Source: Anthropogastromicrobium aceti
GTDB lineage: Bacteria > Bacillota > Clostridia > Lachnospirales > Lachnospiraceae
Length of the DNA stretch: 64,000 bases
Assembly (NCBI RefSeq): GCF_025567095.1
Contig: NZ_JAOQJH010000015.1
Direction: 5' to 3' (one strand)
In this document: piece by piece, positions 35,444 to 44,594 of the stretch
Numbering within the stretch: position 1 is the stretch's first letter
How the letters are laid out: every line of letters begins with the position of its first letter
Translations under genes and position numbers: made by a program
Notes under the pieces: generated by a model
Seen by the model: the letters and a program-made list of their open reading frames with translations, nothing else
Databases searched by the model: none
Told to the model about the DNA's origin: nothing

Positions 35444-36937
35444 ATGATCAGCGAAAAATTAGAAAAGGCAAGAGCTTATGAAGCAGAGAACGAGAAAAAG
35501 ATCACACCAAAGATGAGACCGGTGTTTCACCTGACACCGCGAGTTGGCTGGATGAATGATCCAAATGGTTTTTCTTATTATAATGGGGCATATCATATGT
35601 TCTATCAGTATTATCCATATCGTCCATTCTGGGGACCGATGCATTGGGGTCATGCAGTGAGTAAGGATCTTCTGCACTGGAATTATCTTCCTGCAGCACT
35701 TGCACCAGATGAACCGTATGAAAACGGCGGCGGCTGCTTCTCAGGAAGTGCAATTGATCTTTCTGATGGACGTCAGCTTCTTGTGTATACTGGTGTATTA
35801 TCTGAAAAACAGCCAGATGGAACAATGCACGATGTACAGCAGCAGTGCGTGGCAGTTGGTGATGGCGTAAATTATGAAAAGTGCGAAAATAATCCTGTTA
35901 TGACAGCAAAACAGCTGCCGAGTGATTCGAACAGATTTGATTTTAGAGATCCGAAGGTATGGAAGGCAGCAGACGGAAGCTATCGCTGTGTGATGGTAAA
36001 CTGTGATAACAAGGGAGATGGACGTGCAGTTTTGTTTGAAAGCAAGGATGGCTTCTCATGGAACTTTAAGAGTATTTTAGCACAGAATAATGGAAAGTAT
36101 GGAAAGATGTGGGAGTGTCCGGATCTGTTTGAGCTGGATGGAAAGGCAGTTTTGATTGTAAGTCCGATGGAGATGGAGGCAGAAGGACTTGAATATCCAA
36201 ATGGTCACGGTGTTGTATGCCAGATCGGAACATACGACGATGAGACAGGAACCTTTACATGTGAGCATGCACAGACTGTTGATTATGGTGTTGATTTTTA
36301 TGCACCGCAGTCTACACAGACACCAGATGGCAGAAGAGTCATGATTGGATGGATGCAAAACTGGGCATTTGTTAACCAGCATGCAGAGACTGAGCCATGG
36401 TTTGGTCAGATGGCACTGCCAAGAGAGCTGTCAATTGTTGATGGCAAGCTGATTCAGCGTCCGACAAAGGAATTTGATGCATGCCGCAAAAATCCAGTTT
36501 CACACAATGGTGTGTGTGTAGCAGGTTTAGAGGCAGTAAAGCTTGAAGGCATTGAAGGTCGTGTGGCTGATGTTGAACTTACGATTGCACCAAAAAGCAA
36601 GGACGACAGTTACTATATGTTTGAAATGAGATTTGCACAGGATGACAAGCATTACACAGCACTTCGCTATCGTATGCACGAGTCTGAGCTTGAGCTTGAC
36701 AGAAGCTACTCTGATTCTAGAATTGCGATGATTCACAAGCGTTCCTGCAAGGTAAAAGATAATGGCGGTAAGCTTAAGCTTCGTGTTGTGATTGACCGTT
36801 TCAGTGCAGAGGTTTTTGCAAACGATGGTGAGCAAGTGATGAGTGTAACATTTACGACAGATACTGCGGCAAAGGAAATCTCATTTGTGGCAGATGGAAC
36901 AGTATACATGGATATTGTAAAGTACGATATTGAGTAA
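35444..36937 (+). CDS. GH32 beta-fructofuranosidase, copy A
   Basis: A 497-residue cytoplasmic GH32 enzyme with the full catalytic set: VGWMNDPNGFSYY (nucleophile Asp), FRDPKVW (transition-state stabiliser) and MWECPDLFEL (acid/base Glu), then the beta-sandwich with RFSAEVFANDGEQVMS. Such enzymes hydrolyse terminal beta-fructose from sucrose, sucrose-6-phosphate, inulobiose or short fructans. No signal peptide. It heads an operon with the radical enzyme, its activase, a fructokinase and a close paralogue at 41034. Ribosome site GGGAGG. Confidence 0.92.
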   Translation: MISEKLEKARAYEAENEKKITPKMRPVFHLTPRVGWMNDPNGFSYYNGAYHMFYQYYPYRPFWGPMHWGHAVSKDLLHWNYLPAALAPDEPYENGGGCFSGSAIDLSDGRQLLVYTGVLSEKQPDGTMHDVQQQCVAVGDGVNYEKCENNPVMTAKQLPSDSNRFDFRDPKVWKAADGSYRCVMVNCDNKGDGRAVLFESKDGFSWNFKSILAQNNGKYGKMWECPDLFELDGKAVLIVSPMEMEAEGLEYPNGHGVVCQIGTYDDETGTFTCEHAQTVDYGVDFYAPQSTQTPDGRRVMIGWMQNWAFVNQHAETEPWFGQMALPRELSIVDGKLIQRPTKEFDACRKNPVSHNGVCVAGLEAVKLEGIEGRVADVELTIAPKSKDDSYYMFEMRFAQDDKHYTALRYRMHESELELDRSYSDSRIAMIHKRSCKVKDNGGKLKLRVVIDRFSAEVFANDGEQVMSVTFTTDTAAKEISFVADGTVYMDIVKYDIE

Positions 36938-37003
36938 TTCGCAATATCGACAAAAACATAATCAGATGCCAGAGCACGACAGCTGCAGGGAGGCAGAAAA
37001 AAA

Positions 37004-39130
37004 TTGAAAACAAACTCGGATGAGATGCATAATCAGGAAATGCTATTAAAAAAAATAAGACAGAGCAGTGAAGTTTTTGATAAATTGGCAAATTCATATG
37101 AGGTTTGGGTGCCGGAAAGCGGATGGCTTGCCGGCCGCCGAAACCGGGATAAGAATGACAGCAAGAGAAAAAATCTTACAGATTGGTCAATCTTGTCGTT
37201 CTTGCTTGAGATTGATAACTGTCATTATCCGATGGCAGACAGCTATCTTCAATATGGCATTGATGGTGTGATTAGAATTGCAGCAGAGACACTTGAAACA
37301 CTTAAAAATAATTTGCAAAGCGAATTGCAGGATCAAACGCAGTTAGATATTGCGTATTTGGAAAGTTTGCTTCATGTCTGGAAGCGTTTTCAACAGTTTG
37401 TTGCAGATCACATGGTACTTGCACTAGAATGTGCAAAGCAGGAAACAAGTGATACTAAAAAGAAGCGTTATGAAAAAATTGCAAAGATATGTCAGAATTT
37501 GACAATAAACAAGCCAAACACATTTTGCGAGGCACTCCAACTTTTTTGGTTTACATATTTGTTTCGCAGTCCATTTGGCGCAGGATGTATTGGAAGACTT
37601 GATCAGCTGTTATATCCATTTTATAAGCATGATTGTGAAATGGGTATTTGGGATCAGCAAGAAGCAGAAAAAATGCTTGAAGAGATGTTTACCAGAATGA
37701 ATGAGATCAATACTGGTGATACGCTGCGAAATCTGATGCTTTCAGGACAAGATGCCAAAGGAAATGACCAGACGAATGAGATTACTTATTTGATTCTGGT
37801 AGCGTATGAAAATACGGGCGGATCTGAGCCGCATTTGAACGTACGTTTTCACGAAAAAACACCGAAAAAGCTTCGCGATAACTGCATAAATATGTTGTCA
37901 TCTGGAAGTGGACAGCCAACAATCTATTTTGATGAAGCTGTACTTCCTGCAATGGAAAAGGCTGGTATTTGTCACGAGGATGCCTGCCAATATGCAAATG
38001 ACGGTTGTACAGAGACGGTAATTGCAGGAAAGAGTGCGATTGTTTTCTGGCAGTATGAGATGGTTAAAACAGTGGAACTTACCTTGTTTGGAGGAAACGA
38101 AAATCCGTGTGTTAAGCCAGTTTCTATGAAAAAAAATAGCATACATGGGGTGGATTTTGTACCGAAAACAAATCTTTTGATTGGAATTGAATCAAAAAAA
38201 ACACAGGAGTTGACTACATTTTCTGAGTTTTTAAGTGCTTTCTTTGAGCAGATGGATCATCAGCTTGATCATTACTTTTTGATGATTAAACAGAAAATGC
38301 AGGAAGACCAGACAGTATCCATTACTAGTCCATTTACGGCAGGTACTTTTGAGAAATGTTTGCGTACCGGAAAAGATCCGCTTCGCGGAGGTGGCTTTGA
38401 TATCACTAATTATCAGCTGCTTTCAGGAAGCATAGGAACAGCAGCTGACTGTTTATATGCAATACAGTCAGCTGTATATGAGAAAAAGCTAGTTACAATG
38501 GAAGAACTGATCAAGGCACTTTCTGTTGATTTTGAAGGCTATGAAGTGTTAAGACAGCAGCTGTTGCATCTGCCAAAGTACGGAAACGATAAAAAGGAAG
38601 TAGATGCATTGGCGAAGCAGATTGCAGATCATTTTCTGGCGCGTGTCAATGCTTTTCGTGGACCAGAGAATACACTGTTGTATCCTGGTCTGTACAACAT
38701 TGATTTTAAAATCTTTGCAAATGTGACAGGAGCTACGCCTGATGGACGACGTTTTCGCGATGCGATTGCAGAACACTGTAGTCCGACACCGGGGGCTGCA
38801 AAGAAGGGCCCGACAGCTATATTGAACTCAGCATCAACGCTTCCTATGAAAGAGGGCTTTGCATCATCAGTGCTTCATCTGACGCTTGACAAAAATGGCT
38901 ACAGTATGGGTGCAGACCGCATAAAAATCATAGATACACTTTTGCGTGCATCCGAAAAAAAGAAGATTCCGGTCTTGAGCCTTACTATGTATGATAAGGC
39001 TGAGCTTTTAGATGCCCAACTTCATCCCGAAAAGCATCAGGATTTGATTGTGCGAGTCTGGGGCTTTCAGGCAAGATTTACAGAGCTTGATAAAGAACTT
39101 CAGGATCATATTATCAATCGAATCAGCTGA
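37004..39130 (+). CDS. Glycyl radical enzyme of unknown substrate
   Basis: A 708-residue protein of the pyruvate formate-lyase superfamily. The C-terminal radical loop reads VRVWGFQARF, with the radical Gly at residue 687. The active-site loop is YANDGCTETVIAGKSAIV with Cys335, where most dehydratase- and lyase-type members have Gly-Cys-Val-Glu. Conserved family patches include CEALQLFWFTYLFRSPFGAG and VTGATPDGRRFRDAIAEHCSPTPGA. Start is TTG 37004, 10 bases after GGGAGG. The adjacent gene encodes the activase. Its place between two GH32 enzymes and a fructokinase implies a sugar-derived substrate, for example a dehydration or C-O/C-C cleavage; this is inference. Strictly anaerobic chemistry. 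Confidence 0.85.
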   Translation: MKTNSDEMHNQEMLLKKIRQSSEVFDKLANSYEVWVPESGWLAGRRNRDKNDSKRKNLTDWSILSFLLEIDNCHYPMADSYLQYGIDGVIRIAAETLETLKNNLQSELQDQTQLDIAYLESLLHVWKRFQQFVADHMVLALECAKQETSDTKKKRYEKIAKICQNLTINKPNTFCEALQLFWFTYLFRSPFGAGCIGRLDQLLYPFYKHDCEMGIWDQQEAEKMLEEMFTRMNEINTGDTLRNLMLSGQDAKGNDQTNEITYLILVAYENTGGSEPHLNVRFHEKTPKKLRDNCINMLSSGSGQPTIYFDEAVLPAMEKAGICHEDACQYANDGCTETVIAGKSAIVFWQYEMVKTVELTLFGGNENPCVKPVSMKKNSIHGVDFVPKTNLLIGIESKKTQELTTFSEFLSAFFEQMDHQLDHYFLMIKQKMQEDQTVSITSPFTAGTFEKCLRTGKDPLRGGGFDITNYQLLSGSIGTAADCLYAIQSAVYEKKLVTMEELIKALSVDFEGYEVLRQQLLHLPKYGNDKKEVDALAKQIADHFLARVNAFRGPENTLLYPGLYNIDFKIFANVTGATPDGRRFRDAIAEHCSPTPGAAKKGPTAILNSASTLPMKEGFASSVLHLTLDKNGYSMGADRIKIIDTLLRASEKKKIPVLSLTMYDKAELLDAQLHPEKHQDLIVRVWGFQARFTELDKELQDHIINRIS

Positions 39131-39148
39131 CAAGAATGGAGGCAAAGG

Positions 39149-40051
39149 GTGGAACAAACAGCAATGGTCATGGATATTCAGCGCTTTTCGATCCATGACG
39201 GACCAGGAATTAGAACAACAGTGTTTTTAAAAGGATGTCATATGAGCTGTCTGTGGTGCCATAATCCAGAGTCCCAATATGCAAAGCCGCAGCTTATGTT
39301 TTATGAAGCGCAATGTATTGGCTGCGGACGATGTGTAAAAAAATGCATCCGATATACATTTAAGAAGAAAACACGGCCAAACACACAAAACCACGTTCTT
39401 TATGAGCCAGATCTTAAGATCTGTAGGGATTGTGAACAAATGAGAAGCTGTGCAGAAAACTGTCCGTCAGAGGCTCTTCGTCTGTGTGGAAGAACTATGA
39501 CAGTGCAGGAAGTGATGACAGAAATTGAAAAGGATGTGGATTGCTATATTGATGGCGGTGGGGTCACTTTCTCAGGAGGAGAACCGCTTTTGCAAAGTGC
39601 ATTTCTTAAAGAAATTCTTCCAAAATGTGCAGAAAAGAAAATTTCTGTCTGTCTTGACACAACACTTGAGGTTATGTGGGAGAAAATAGAGCCACTGTTG
39701 CCGTATGTCGGTTTGTTTTTGGTGGATGTTAAAATTTTGAATCCAGAGAAGGCATCTGTGTATCAAGGCATTTGCTATAAAAATATGCCGAAGAATTTAA
39801 AGCGGCTTTCTGATTTGAATATTCCGGTGATTATACGAGTGCCGCTCGCAAAAGGCATTAACGATACGCCAGAAGAAATCGAAAGGAGAGAGACTCTTTT
39901 GAAATCACTGACCAACATCATTAGGATAGATTCTTTTTATGTGAGCAATCATGGAGCATCTAAGTATAAGGCATTACAAAAAGAAATGATGTGGAAGGCA
40001 AGTGTAGCAGATGAAAAAAGCGATCAATTAGATATTGGAGGTATAAAATAA
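39149..40051 (+). CDS. Glycyl radical enzyme activase (radical SAM)
   Basis: A 300-residue activating enzyme. The SAM-cluster motif CxxxCxxC lies in LKGCHMSCLWCHNPESQ, preceded by FSIHDGPGIRTTVF. It has the inserted two-cluster ferredoxin domain (CIGCGRCVKKCIR and CRDCEQMRSCAENCPSEAL) found in activases of dehydratase- and lyase-type enzymes. GGVTFSGGEPLLQSAFLKE binds SAM. It abstracts hydrogen from Gly687 of the upstream enzyme. GTG start at 39149 with GGAGG 6 bases upstream, 18 bases after the enzyme stop. Confidence 0.92.
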   Translation: MEQTAMVMDIQRFSIHDGPGIRTTVFLKGCHMSCLWCHNPESQYAKPQLMFYEAQCIGCGRCVKKCIRYTFKKKTRPNTQNHVLYEPDLKICRDCEQMRSCAENCPSEALRLCGRTMTVQEVMTEIEKDVDCYIDGGGVTFSGGEPLLQSAFLKEILPKCAEKKISVCLDTTLEVMWEKIEPLLPYVGLFLVDVKILNPEKASVYQGICYKNMPKNLKRLSDLNIPVIIRVPLAKGINDTPEEIERRETLLKSLTNIIRIDSFYVSNHGASKYKALQKEMMWKASVADEKSDQLDIGGIK

Positions 40052-40052
40052 A

Positions 40053-41015
40053 ATGAAACAGTATGATGTAACAGCACTTGGCGAGCTTTTGATTGATTTT
40101 ACAGAAAATGGAACAAGTGCACAGGGAAATCCACTTTTTGAGGCTAATCCAGGCGGAGCTCCATGCAATGTGCTTGCGATGCTTACAAAGCTTGGTCATA
40201 AAACTGCATTTATTGGAAAGGTAGGAGATGACTTCTTTGGAAAGCAGTTAAGAGAAGCTATCACAGAGGTAGGAATTGATTCAACTGGACTTTTAAGCGA
40301 TCCTGAAATTCATACAACACTTGCAATGGTTCATACATATCCAGACGGTGATCGCGACTTTTCTTTCTACCGCAATCCGGGTGCTGATATGATGTTAAAG
40401 GAAGATGAGATTCCTACAGAGCTGATCAAAAACTCTAAAATCTTCCATTTTGGAACATTGTCCATGACACATGATGGTGTACGCGCTGCAACAAAAAAAG
40501 CAATCTCTATTGCAGAAGAAGCAAATGCGCTTATTTCCTTTGACCCGAATCTTCGCCCACCGCTGTGGAAGTCTTTAGATGATGCAAAAGAGCAGGTACT
40601 TTATGGTCTTGGTCATTGTCATATTTTAAAAATCTCTGACAATGAGATCCAGTGGCTTACCGGAAAAGAAGATTATACCGATGGTGTAAACTGGATTCGT
40701 GAGCGCTACAATATTCCGCTGATTCTTGTATCTATGGGTAAGGAAGGAAGCCGTGCATATTATGAAGATAAGATTGTAGAGATAAAGCCATTTTTGCAGA
40801 AAAATACTATTGAGACAACAGGTGCAGGTGATACCTTCTGCGGTTGTGTACTGCACTATATTTGTGAACATGGACTAGATAATCTTACAGAGGCTGATTT
40901 GACATCAATGCTTACATTTGCAAATGCAGCAGCAGCAAGAATCACGACGCGAAAAGGTGCACTTCGTGTTATGCCAGATCGTGCAGAGATTGAGAAAGAG
41001 ATTGTAAGCAGATAA
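40053..41015 (+). CDS. Fructokinase (PfkB family)
   Basis: A 320-residue ribokinase-fold enzyme. The start YDVTALGELLIDFTENG, the segment ANPGGAPCNVLAMLTKLGHK and the C-terminal ETTGAGDTFCGCVLHYI with the catalytic Asp are typical of bacterial ATP-dependent fructokinases. It would phosphorylate fructose released by the flanking GH32 enzymes to fructose-6-phosphate (or fructose-1-phosphate if it resembles FruK, which the N-terminus does not). It starts 1 base after the activase stop, with GGAGG at 40039. Confidence 0.9.
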   Translation: MKQYDVTALGELLIDFTENGTSAQGNPLFEANPGGAPCNVLAMLTKLGHKTAFIGKVGDDFFGKQLREAITEVGIDSTGLLSDPEIHTTLAMVHTYPDGDRDFSFYRNPGADMMLKEDEIPTELIKNSKIFHFGTLSMTHDGVRAATKKAISIAEEANALISFDPNLRPPLWKSLDDAKEQVLYGLGHCHILKISDNEIQWLTGKEDYTDGVNWIRERYNIPLILVSMGKEGSRAYYEDKIVEIKPFLQKNTIETTGAGDTFCGCVLHYICEHGLDNLTEADLTSMLTFANAAAARITTRKGALRVMPDRAEIEKEIVSR

Positions 41016-41033
41016 TAACAAAAAGGAGAAGGT

Positions 41034-42521
41034 ATGATCAGTCAGAAATTATCCGAAGCACGAGTGTATGAAATAAAAAAGGAAGCAGAGATTGCGATTG
41101 AAAATCGACCTGTTTTTCATCTAACACCGCGTGTGGGCTGGCTAAATGATCCTAATGGTTTTTCATTTTATGACGGGTTGTATCATTTGTTTTATCAATA
41201 CAATCCATATAGGCCATTTTGGGGACCTATGCATTGGGGTCATGTCATTAGCCGTGATTTGCTGCATTGGACATATCAACCTGCAGTACTTGCACCGGAT
41301 CAGCCGTATGACAATGGAAACGGCTGTTTTTCGGGCAGTGCGCAGACTCTTGATGATGGAAGGCAGATCCTTTTGTATACTGGAGTTTCATGGGAGAAAC
41401 AGTCAGATGGTTCTATGAAGGAAATCCAGCAGCAGTGCATAGCATCAGGCGATGGTGAAGTTTATGAAAAGTACGAAAAGAATCCTGTAATTTCATCTGA
41501 TCAGCTTCCAAAAGGATATGACAGATCGAATTTTCGTGATCCGAAGCTTTGGAAAGAGAAAGATGGAAGTTGGCGCTGTGTTACGGTCAGTCGTAATGAG
41601 ACAAATGGCGGAGGCGTTCTATTATTCGAAAGCTCAGACTGCATTTCATGGAAGTTTAAAAGTGTTATGGCAGAAAATATGAATCGCTTCGGGAGAATGT
41701 GGGAGTGTCCGGATTTCTTCACTCTTGATGGGCAAAATGTGCTGATCGTGAGCACGATGGAGATGGAGGCAGAGGAACTGGAATATCCCAATGGAAACGG
41801 AGTGGTTTGCCAGATAGGTCACTTCGATAATCAGACAGGTCAGTTTCACAGTATTTCTTCTCAGTCAGTCGACTATGGCATTGATTTTTATGCACCACAG
41901 ACTATGCTTGCACCAGACGGACGCAGGATTTTGATAGGCTGGATGCAAAATCTGGCATCGGTCAATCAACATTCGGAAAAGGAGCCTTGGTTTGGGCAGA
42001 TGACCATTCCACGAGAATTGGCTATTAAAAAAGGCAGATTGATCCAGCGTCCCGTAAGAGAGCTAGATGCCTGCCGCCACAATATGGTTTCATATACAAA
42101 TGCAATAATATCTGGAGAAAAGACGCTTAAGGGTGTTTGTGGACGTATCGCAGATATTGAGCTTTCAATTGCACCACAAAGTGAAGAAAATAGATATTAT
42201 ATGTTTGAAATGCGCTTTGCGCAGGATGACAAACATTATACGTCACTTCGTTACCATCCGCATGAGTCTGAGCTTGAGCTTGACAGAAGCTATTCTGGTT
42301 CAAGAATTGCAATGGTACATAAGCGTTCATGCAAGGTGCAAGACAACGGTGGATCACTCAAGCTTCGAGTTGTAATCGATCGTTTCAGCGCAGAAGTTTT
42401 TGTAAACGATGGTGAGCAGGTGATGAGTATCACTTTTAAGACAGATTTAAAGGCAGAGAAAATTTCATTTGTTGCAGACGGTGTTGTTAAGATAGATATT
42501 TTAAAATATGAAATAAGATAA
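41034..42521 (+). CDS. GH32 beta-fructofuranosidase, copy B
   Basis: A 495-residue paralogue of the enzyme at 35444, with VGWLNDPNGFSFY, FRDPKLW and MWECPDFFTL intact, and a nearly identical C-terminal sandwich (RFSAEVFVNDGEQVMS). By eye roughly two thirds of the residues match. The two copies enclose the radical enzyme, activase and fructokinase, so one duplication probably created the bracket. Differences cluster in the blades near the substrate pocket (for example NETNGGGVLLFESSD against NCDNKGDGRAVLFESKD), so the two may prefer different chain lengths or linkages. Confidence 0.9.
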   Translation: MISQKLSEARVYEIKKEAEIAIENRPVFHLTPRVGWLNDPNGFSFYDGLYHLFYQYNPYRPFWGPMHWGHVISRDLLHWTYQPAVLAPDQPYDNGNGCFSGSAQTLDDGRQILLYTGVSWEKQSDGSMKEIQQQCIASGDGEVYEKYEKNPVISSDQLPKGYDRSNFRDPKLWKEKDGSWRCVTVSRNETNGGGVLLFESSDCISWKFKSVMAENMNRFGRMWECPDFFTLDGQNVLIVSTMEMEAEELEYPNGNGVVCQIGHFDNQTGQFHSISSQSVDYGIDFYAPQTMLAPDGRRILIGWMQNLASVNQHSEKEPWFGQMTIPRELAIKKGRLIQRPVRELDACRHNMVSYTNAIISGEKTLKGVCGRIADIELSIAPQSEENRYYMFEMRFAQDDKHYTSLRYHPHESELELDRSYSGSRIAMVHKRSCKVQDNGGSLKLRVVIDRFSAEVFVNDGEQVMSITFKTDLKAEKISFVADGVVKIDILKYEIR

Positions 42522-42530
42522 AATAGATAA

Positions 42531-42569
42531 AATGATATGGCATTTGATGCAATGCCATATCATTTTTTT
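42531..42569 (+). terminator. Intrinsic terminator of the GH32-radical enzyme operon
   Basis: AATGATATGGCAT and ATGCCATATCATT form a 13-bp stem with an 8-base loop, followed by seven T. Confidence 0.9.
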
Positions 42570-42647
42570 GAAATAAAAATGAAAGAAAACAAGAATATAA
42601 ATAAAAATATACATCACAAAAGTTATATAAAAGTCATAATTGTTAAA

Positions 42648-42748
42648 TTTACACAAGATACAAGGGAGGATATAATAAAAGAAAAAAAGGAGGCGTAAAC
42701 AAATGAGTAGTAGCACAAAAACGGGACAAAAATTGAGAAAACGTTTCA
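42648..42748 (+). promoter_or_regulatory. Promoter of importer 2 and an operator-like site in the coding start
   Basis: TTTACA (42648-42653), 17 bases, TATAAT (42671-42676) lie 26 bases before the permease ATG. Within codons 12-16 the sequence GAAAACGTTTCA (42737-42748) matches the LacI operator of importer 1 at 10 of 12 bases, so the same repressor may act here. As it is coding for Arg-Lys-Arg-Phe-Lys, chance is not excluded. Confidence 0.5.
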
Positions 42749-43626
42749 AAAAAGAACTGCCATTTCATTTGATGCTTTTGCCAGCGGTGGTGATGGTAGT
42801 GCTTTTTAAGTACATTCCAATGGCAGGATTGAGTATTGCCTTTCAGGATTACTCACCGTTGTATAGCATTTTTGAGCAGGAATGGTGCGGATGGGAAAAT
42901 TTTAAGTATATCTTTTCTCTTTCAACATTCCCAAGAGTTATTTACAACACACTGTTTATTGCAATTATGAAAATTGCAGCAGGTATTATTGTGCCAGTTA
43001 CAGTAGCGCTTTTGCTGAATGAAGTTCGAAACATTGTTTACAAGAGAACATTACAGACTATCGTGTATTTACCACATTTTATTTCATGGGTTGCGTTAGC
43101 AGGTATTTTTCTGGACGTATTGGGAATGGATGGAATTGTGAATAACTTTTTGGCAGCTATTGGATTGAACCGAGTGTATTTTCTTGGAAATGAAAAGGTG
43201 TTTCCATTTACAATGGTCGTGACAGATACATGGAAAACATTTGGATGGAATACAATCGTTTATCTGGCAGCCATTACTGGTATTTCACCAGCACTTTATG
43301 AGGCAGCGGCACTAGACGGTGCAGGTCGATTCCGTCAGATCCTTCATGTAGCAATTCCTGGTATTCTTCCAATCGTATTGCTGATGACGGTTCTTTCTAT
43401 TGGTAATGTACTTCGTGCAGGTTTTGATCAGATCTTTAATCTGTATTCACCACTTGTATATTCAACAGGAGATATAATTGATACATTTGTTTACCGAATG
43501 GGCATTTTGGGAGCACAGTTTGGCCCGGCAACAGCAGTTGGATTGTTCCAGTCAGTTGTATCGTGTGTGCTGATTGTTGCAGGATACTGGGCTGCTGAAA
43601 AGTTTGCAGGATATCAAGTATTCTAA
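42703..43626 (+). CDS. ABC sugar importer 2, permease 1
   Basis: A 307-residue LplB-type permease with FHLMLLPAVVMVVLFKYIPM, AGLSIAFQDYSPL and the EAA loop SPALYEAAALDGAGRFRQILHV. It belongs to the same CUT1 subfamily as importer 1 but is clearly diverged, so the two systems probably carry different fructose-containing compounds. First gene of the second importer operon; AAGGAGG precedes the ATG. Confidence 0.9.
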   Translation: MSSSTKTGQKLRKRFKKELPFHLMLLPAVVMVVLFKYIPMAGLSIAFQDYSPLYSIFEQEWCGWENFKYIFSLSTFPRVIYNTLFIAIMKIAAGIIVPVTVALLLNEVRNIVYKRTLQTIVYLPHFISWVALAGIFLDVLGMDGIVNNFLAAIGLNRVYFLGNEKVFPFTMVVTDTWKTFGWNTIVYLAAITGISPALYEAAALDGAGRFRQILHVAIPGILPIVLLMTVLSIGNVLRAGFDQIFNLYSPLVYSTGDIIDTFVYRMGILGAQFGPATAVGLFQSVVSCVLIVAGYWAAEKFAGYQVF

Positions 43627-43642
43627 AGAAGGGAGAAAAAAC

Positions 43643-44530
43643 ATGAAACCAACGAAAGGTCAGCGGATTTTTGCAGTATTTAATTATATATTATTGACAT
43701 TGCTTGCACTTTTATGTCTTCTTCCAATGTTGAATATTGTTGCACTATCATTTTCATCAAGAAATATGGTAAATGCAGGAGCAGTTACCTTCCTTCCGAA
43801 GGAGTTTACGATCAGTTCCTATCTTTATATGCTTCAAAAGAGTGGATTGATTCCGGCATTGTTAGTAACAGTAAAGAGACTTGTGCTTGGTGTGGTTTTA
43901 AATCTGATTATGACGATTTCTGTAGCTTATCCGTTATCAAAGAGTGAGAAACTTTTTAAGAGCCGCAAGTTCTATGTAGCTTTTTTCTTGATCACGATGA
44001 TTTTCAATGGCGGTATCATTCCTACATATCTTGTGATTAAGCAGTTTCATATGCTGGATACCATATGGGCATTGATTCTTCCTAATTCAGTCACGATGTT
44101 TTATGTACTTCTGATGCTTAACTTCTTTAGAGGTATTCCAGATGAGATTGAGGAAGCAGCTGTTGTGGATGGAGCAGGCTGGCTGACAATTCTTTTAAAA
44201 ATTTATTTGCCATTGTCACTGCCTTCTCTGGCAACGGTAACGTTGTTTATTATTGTAGGACATTGGAATGAGTGGTTTGATGGTATGATTTACAACAATC
44301 ATACTGACAATTATCCGCTTATGACGTTTCTTCAATACCATGTATTAAATTTCAAAACTTCGGATCTTCGTCCAGAGCAGATTGCAGCAAACCCAGCTCT
44401 GGCAGATCTGGAGGGTCGTTCAATAAAGTCTGCGGGTATTGTATTATGTACCCTTCCAGTTTTGGTATTTTACCCATTCCTTCAGAAATATTTCGTTACT
44501 GGTATTACAGTGGGAAGCGTAAAGGGTTGA
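43643..44530 (+). CDS. ABC sugar importer 2, permease 2
   Basis: A 295-residue YtcP-type permease (IFAVFNYILLTLLALLCLLP, EAA loop PDEIEEAAVVDGAGWLTILLK, tail KYFVTGITVGSVKG). ATG 43643 has GAAGGGAG upstream; the frame reaches back into the preceding gene but those codons are not part of the family. Separated from its partner by 16 bases. Confidence 0.9.
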   Translation: MKPTKGQRIFAVFNYILLTLLALLCLLPMLNIVALSFSSRNMVNAGAVTFLPKEFTISSYLYMLQKSGLIPALLVTVKRLVLGVVLNLIMTISVAYPLSKSEKLFKSRKFYVAFFLITMIFNGGIIPTYLVIKQFHMLDTIWALILPNSVTMFYVLLMLNFFRGIPDEIEEAAVVDGAGWLTILLKIYLPLSLPSLATVTLFIIVGHWNEWFDGMIYNNHTDNYPLMTFLQYHVLNFKTSDLRPEQIAANPALADLEGRSIKSAGIVLCTLPVLVFYPFLQKYFVTGITVGSVKG

Positions 44531-44594
44531 TATGAGTTTGTATTAATTATGTAAAAATGTGTGGATACACATAAAATAAAGGAGGATTTTTAAT

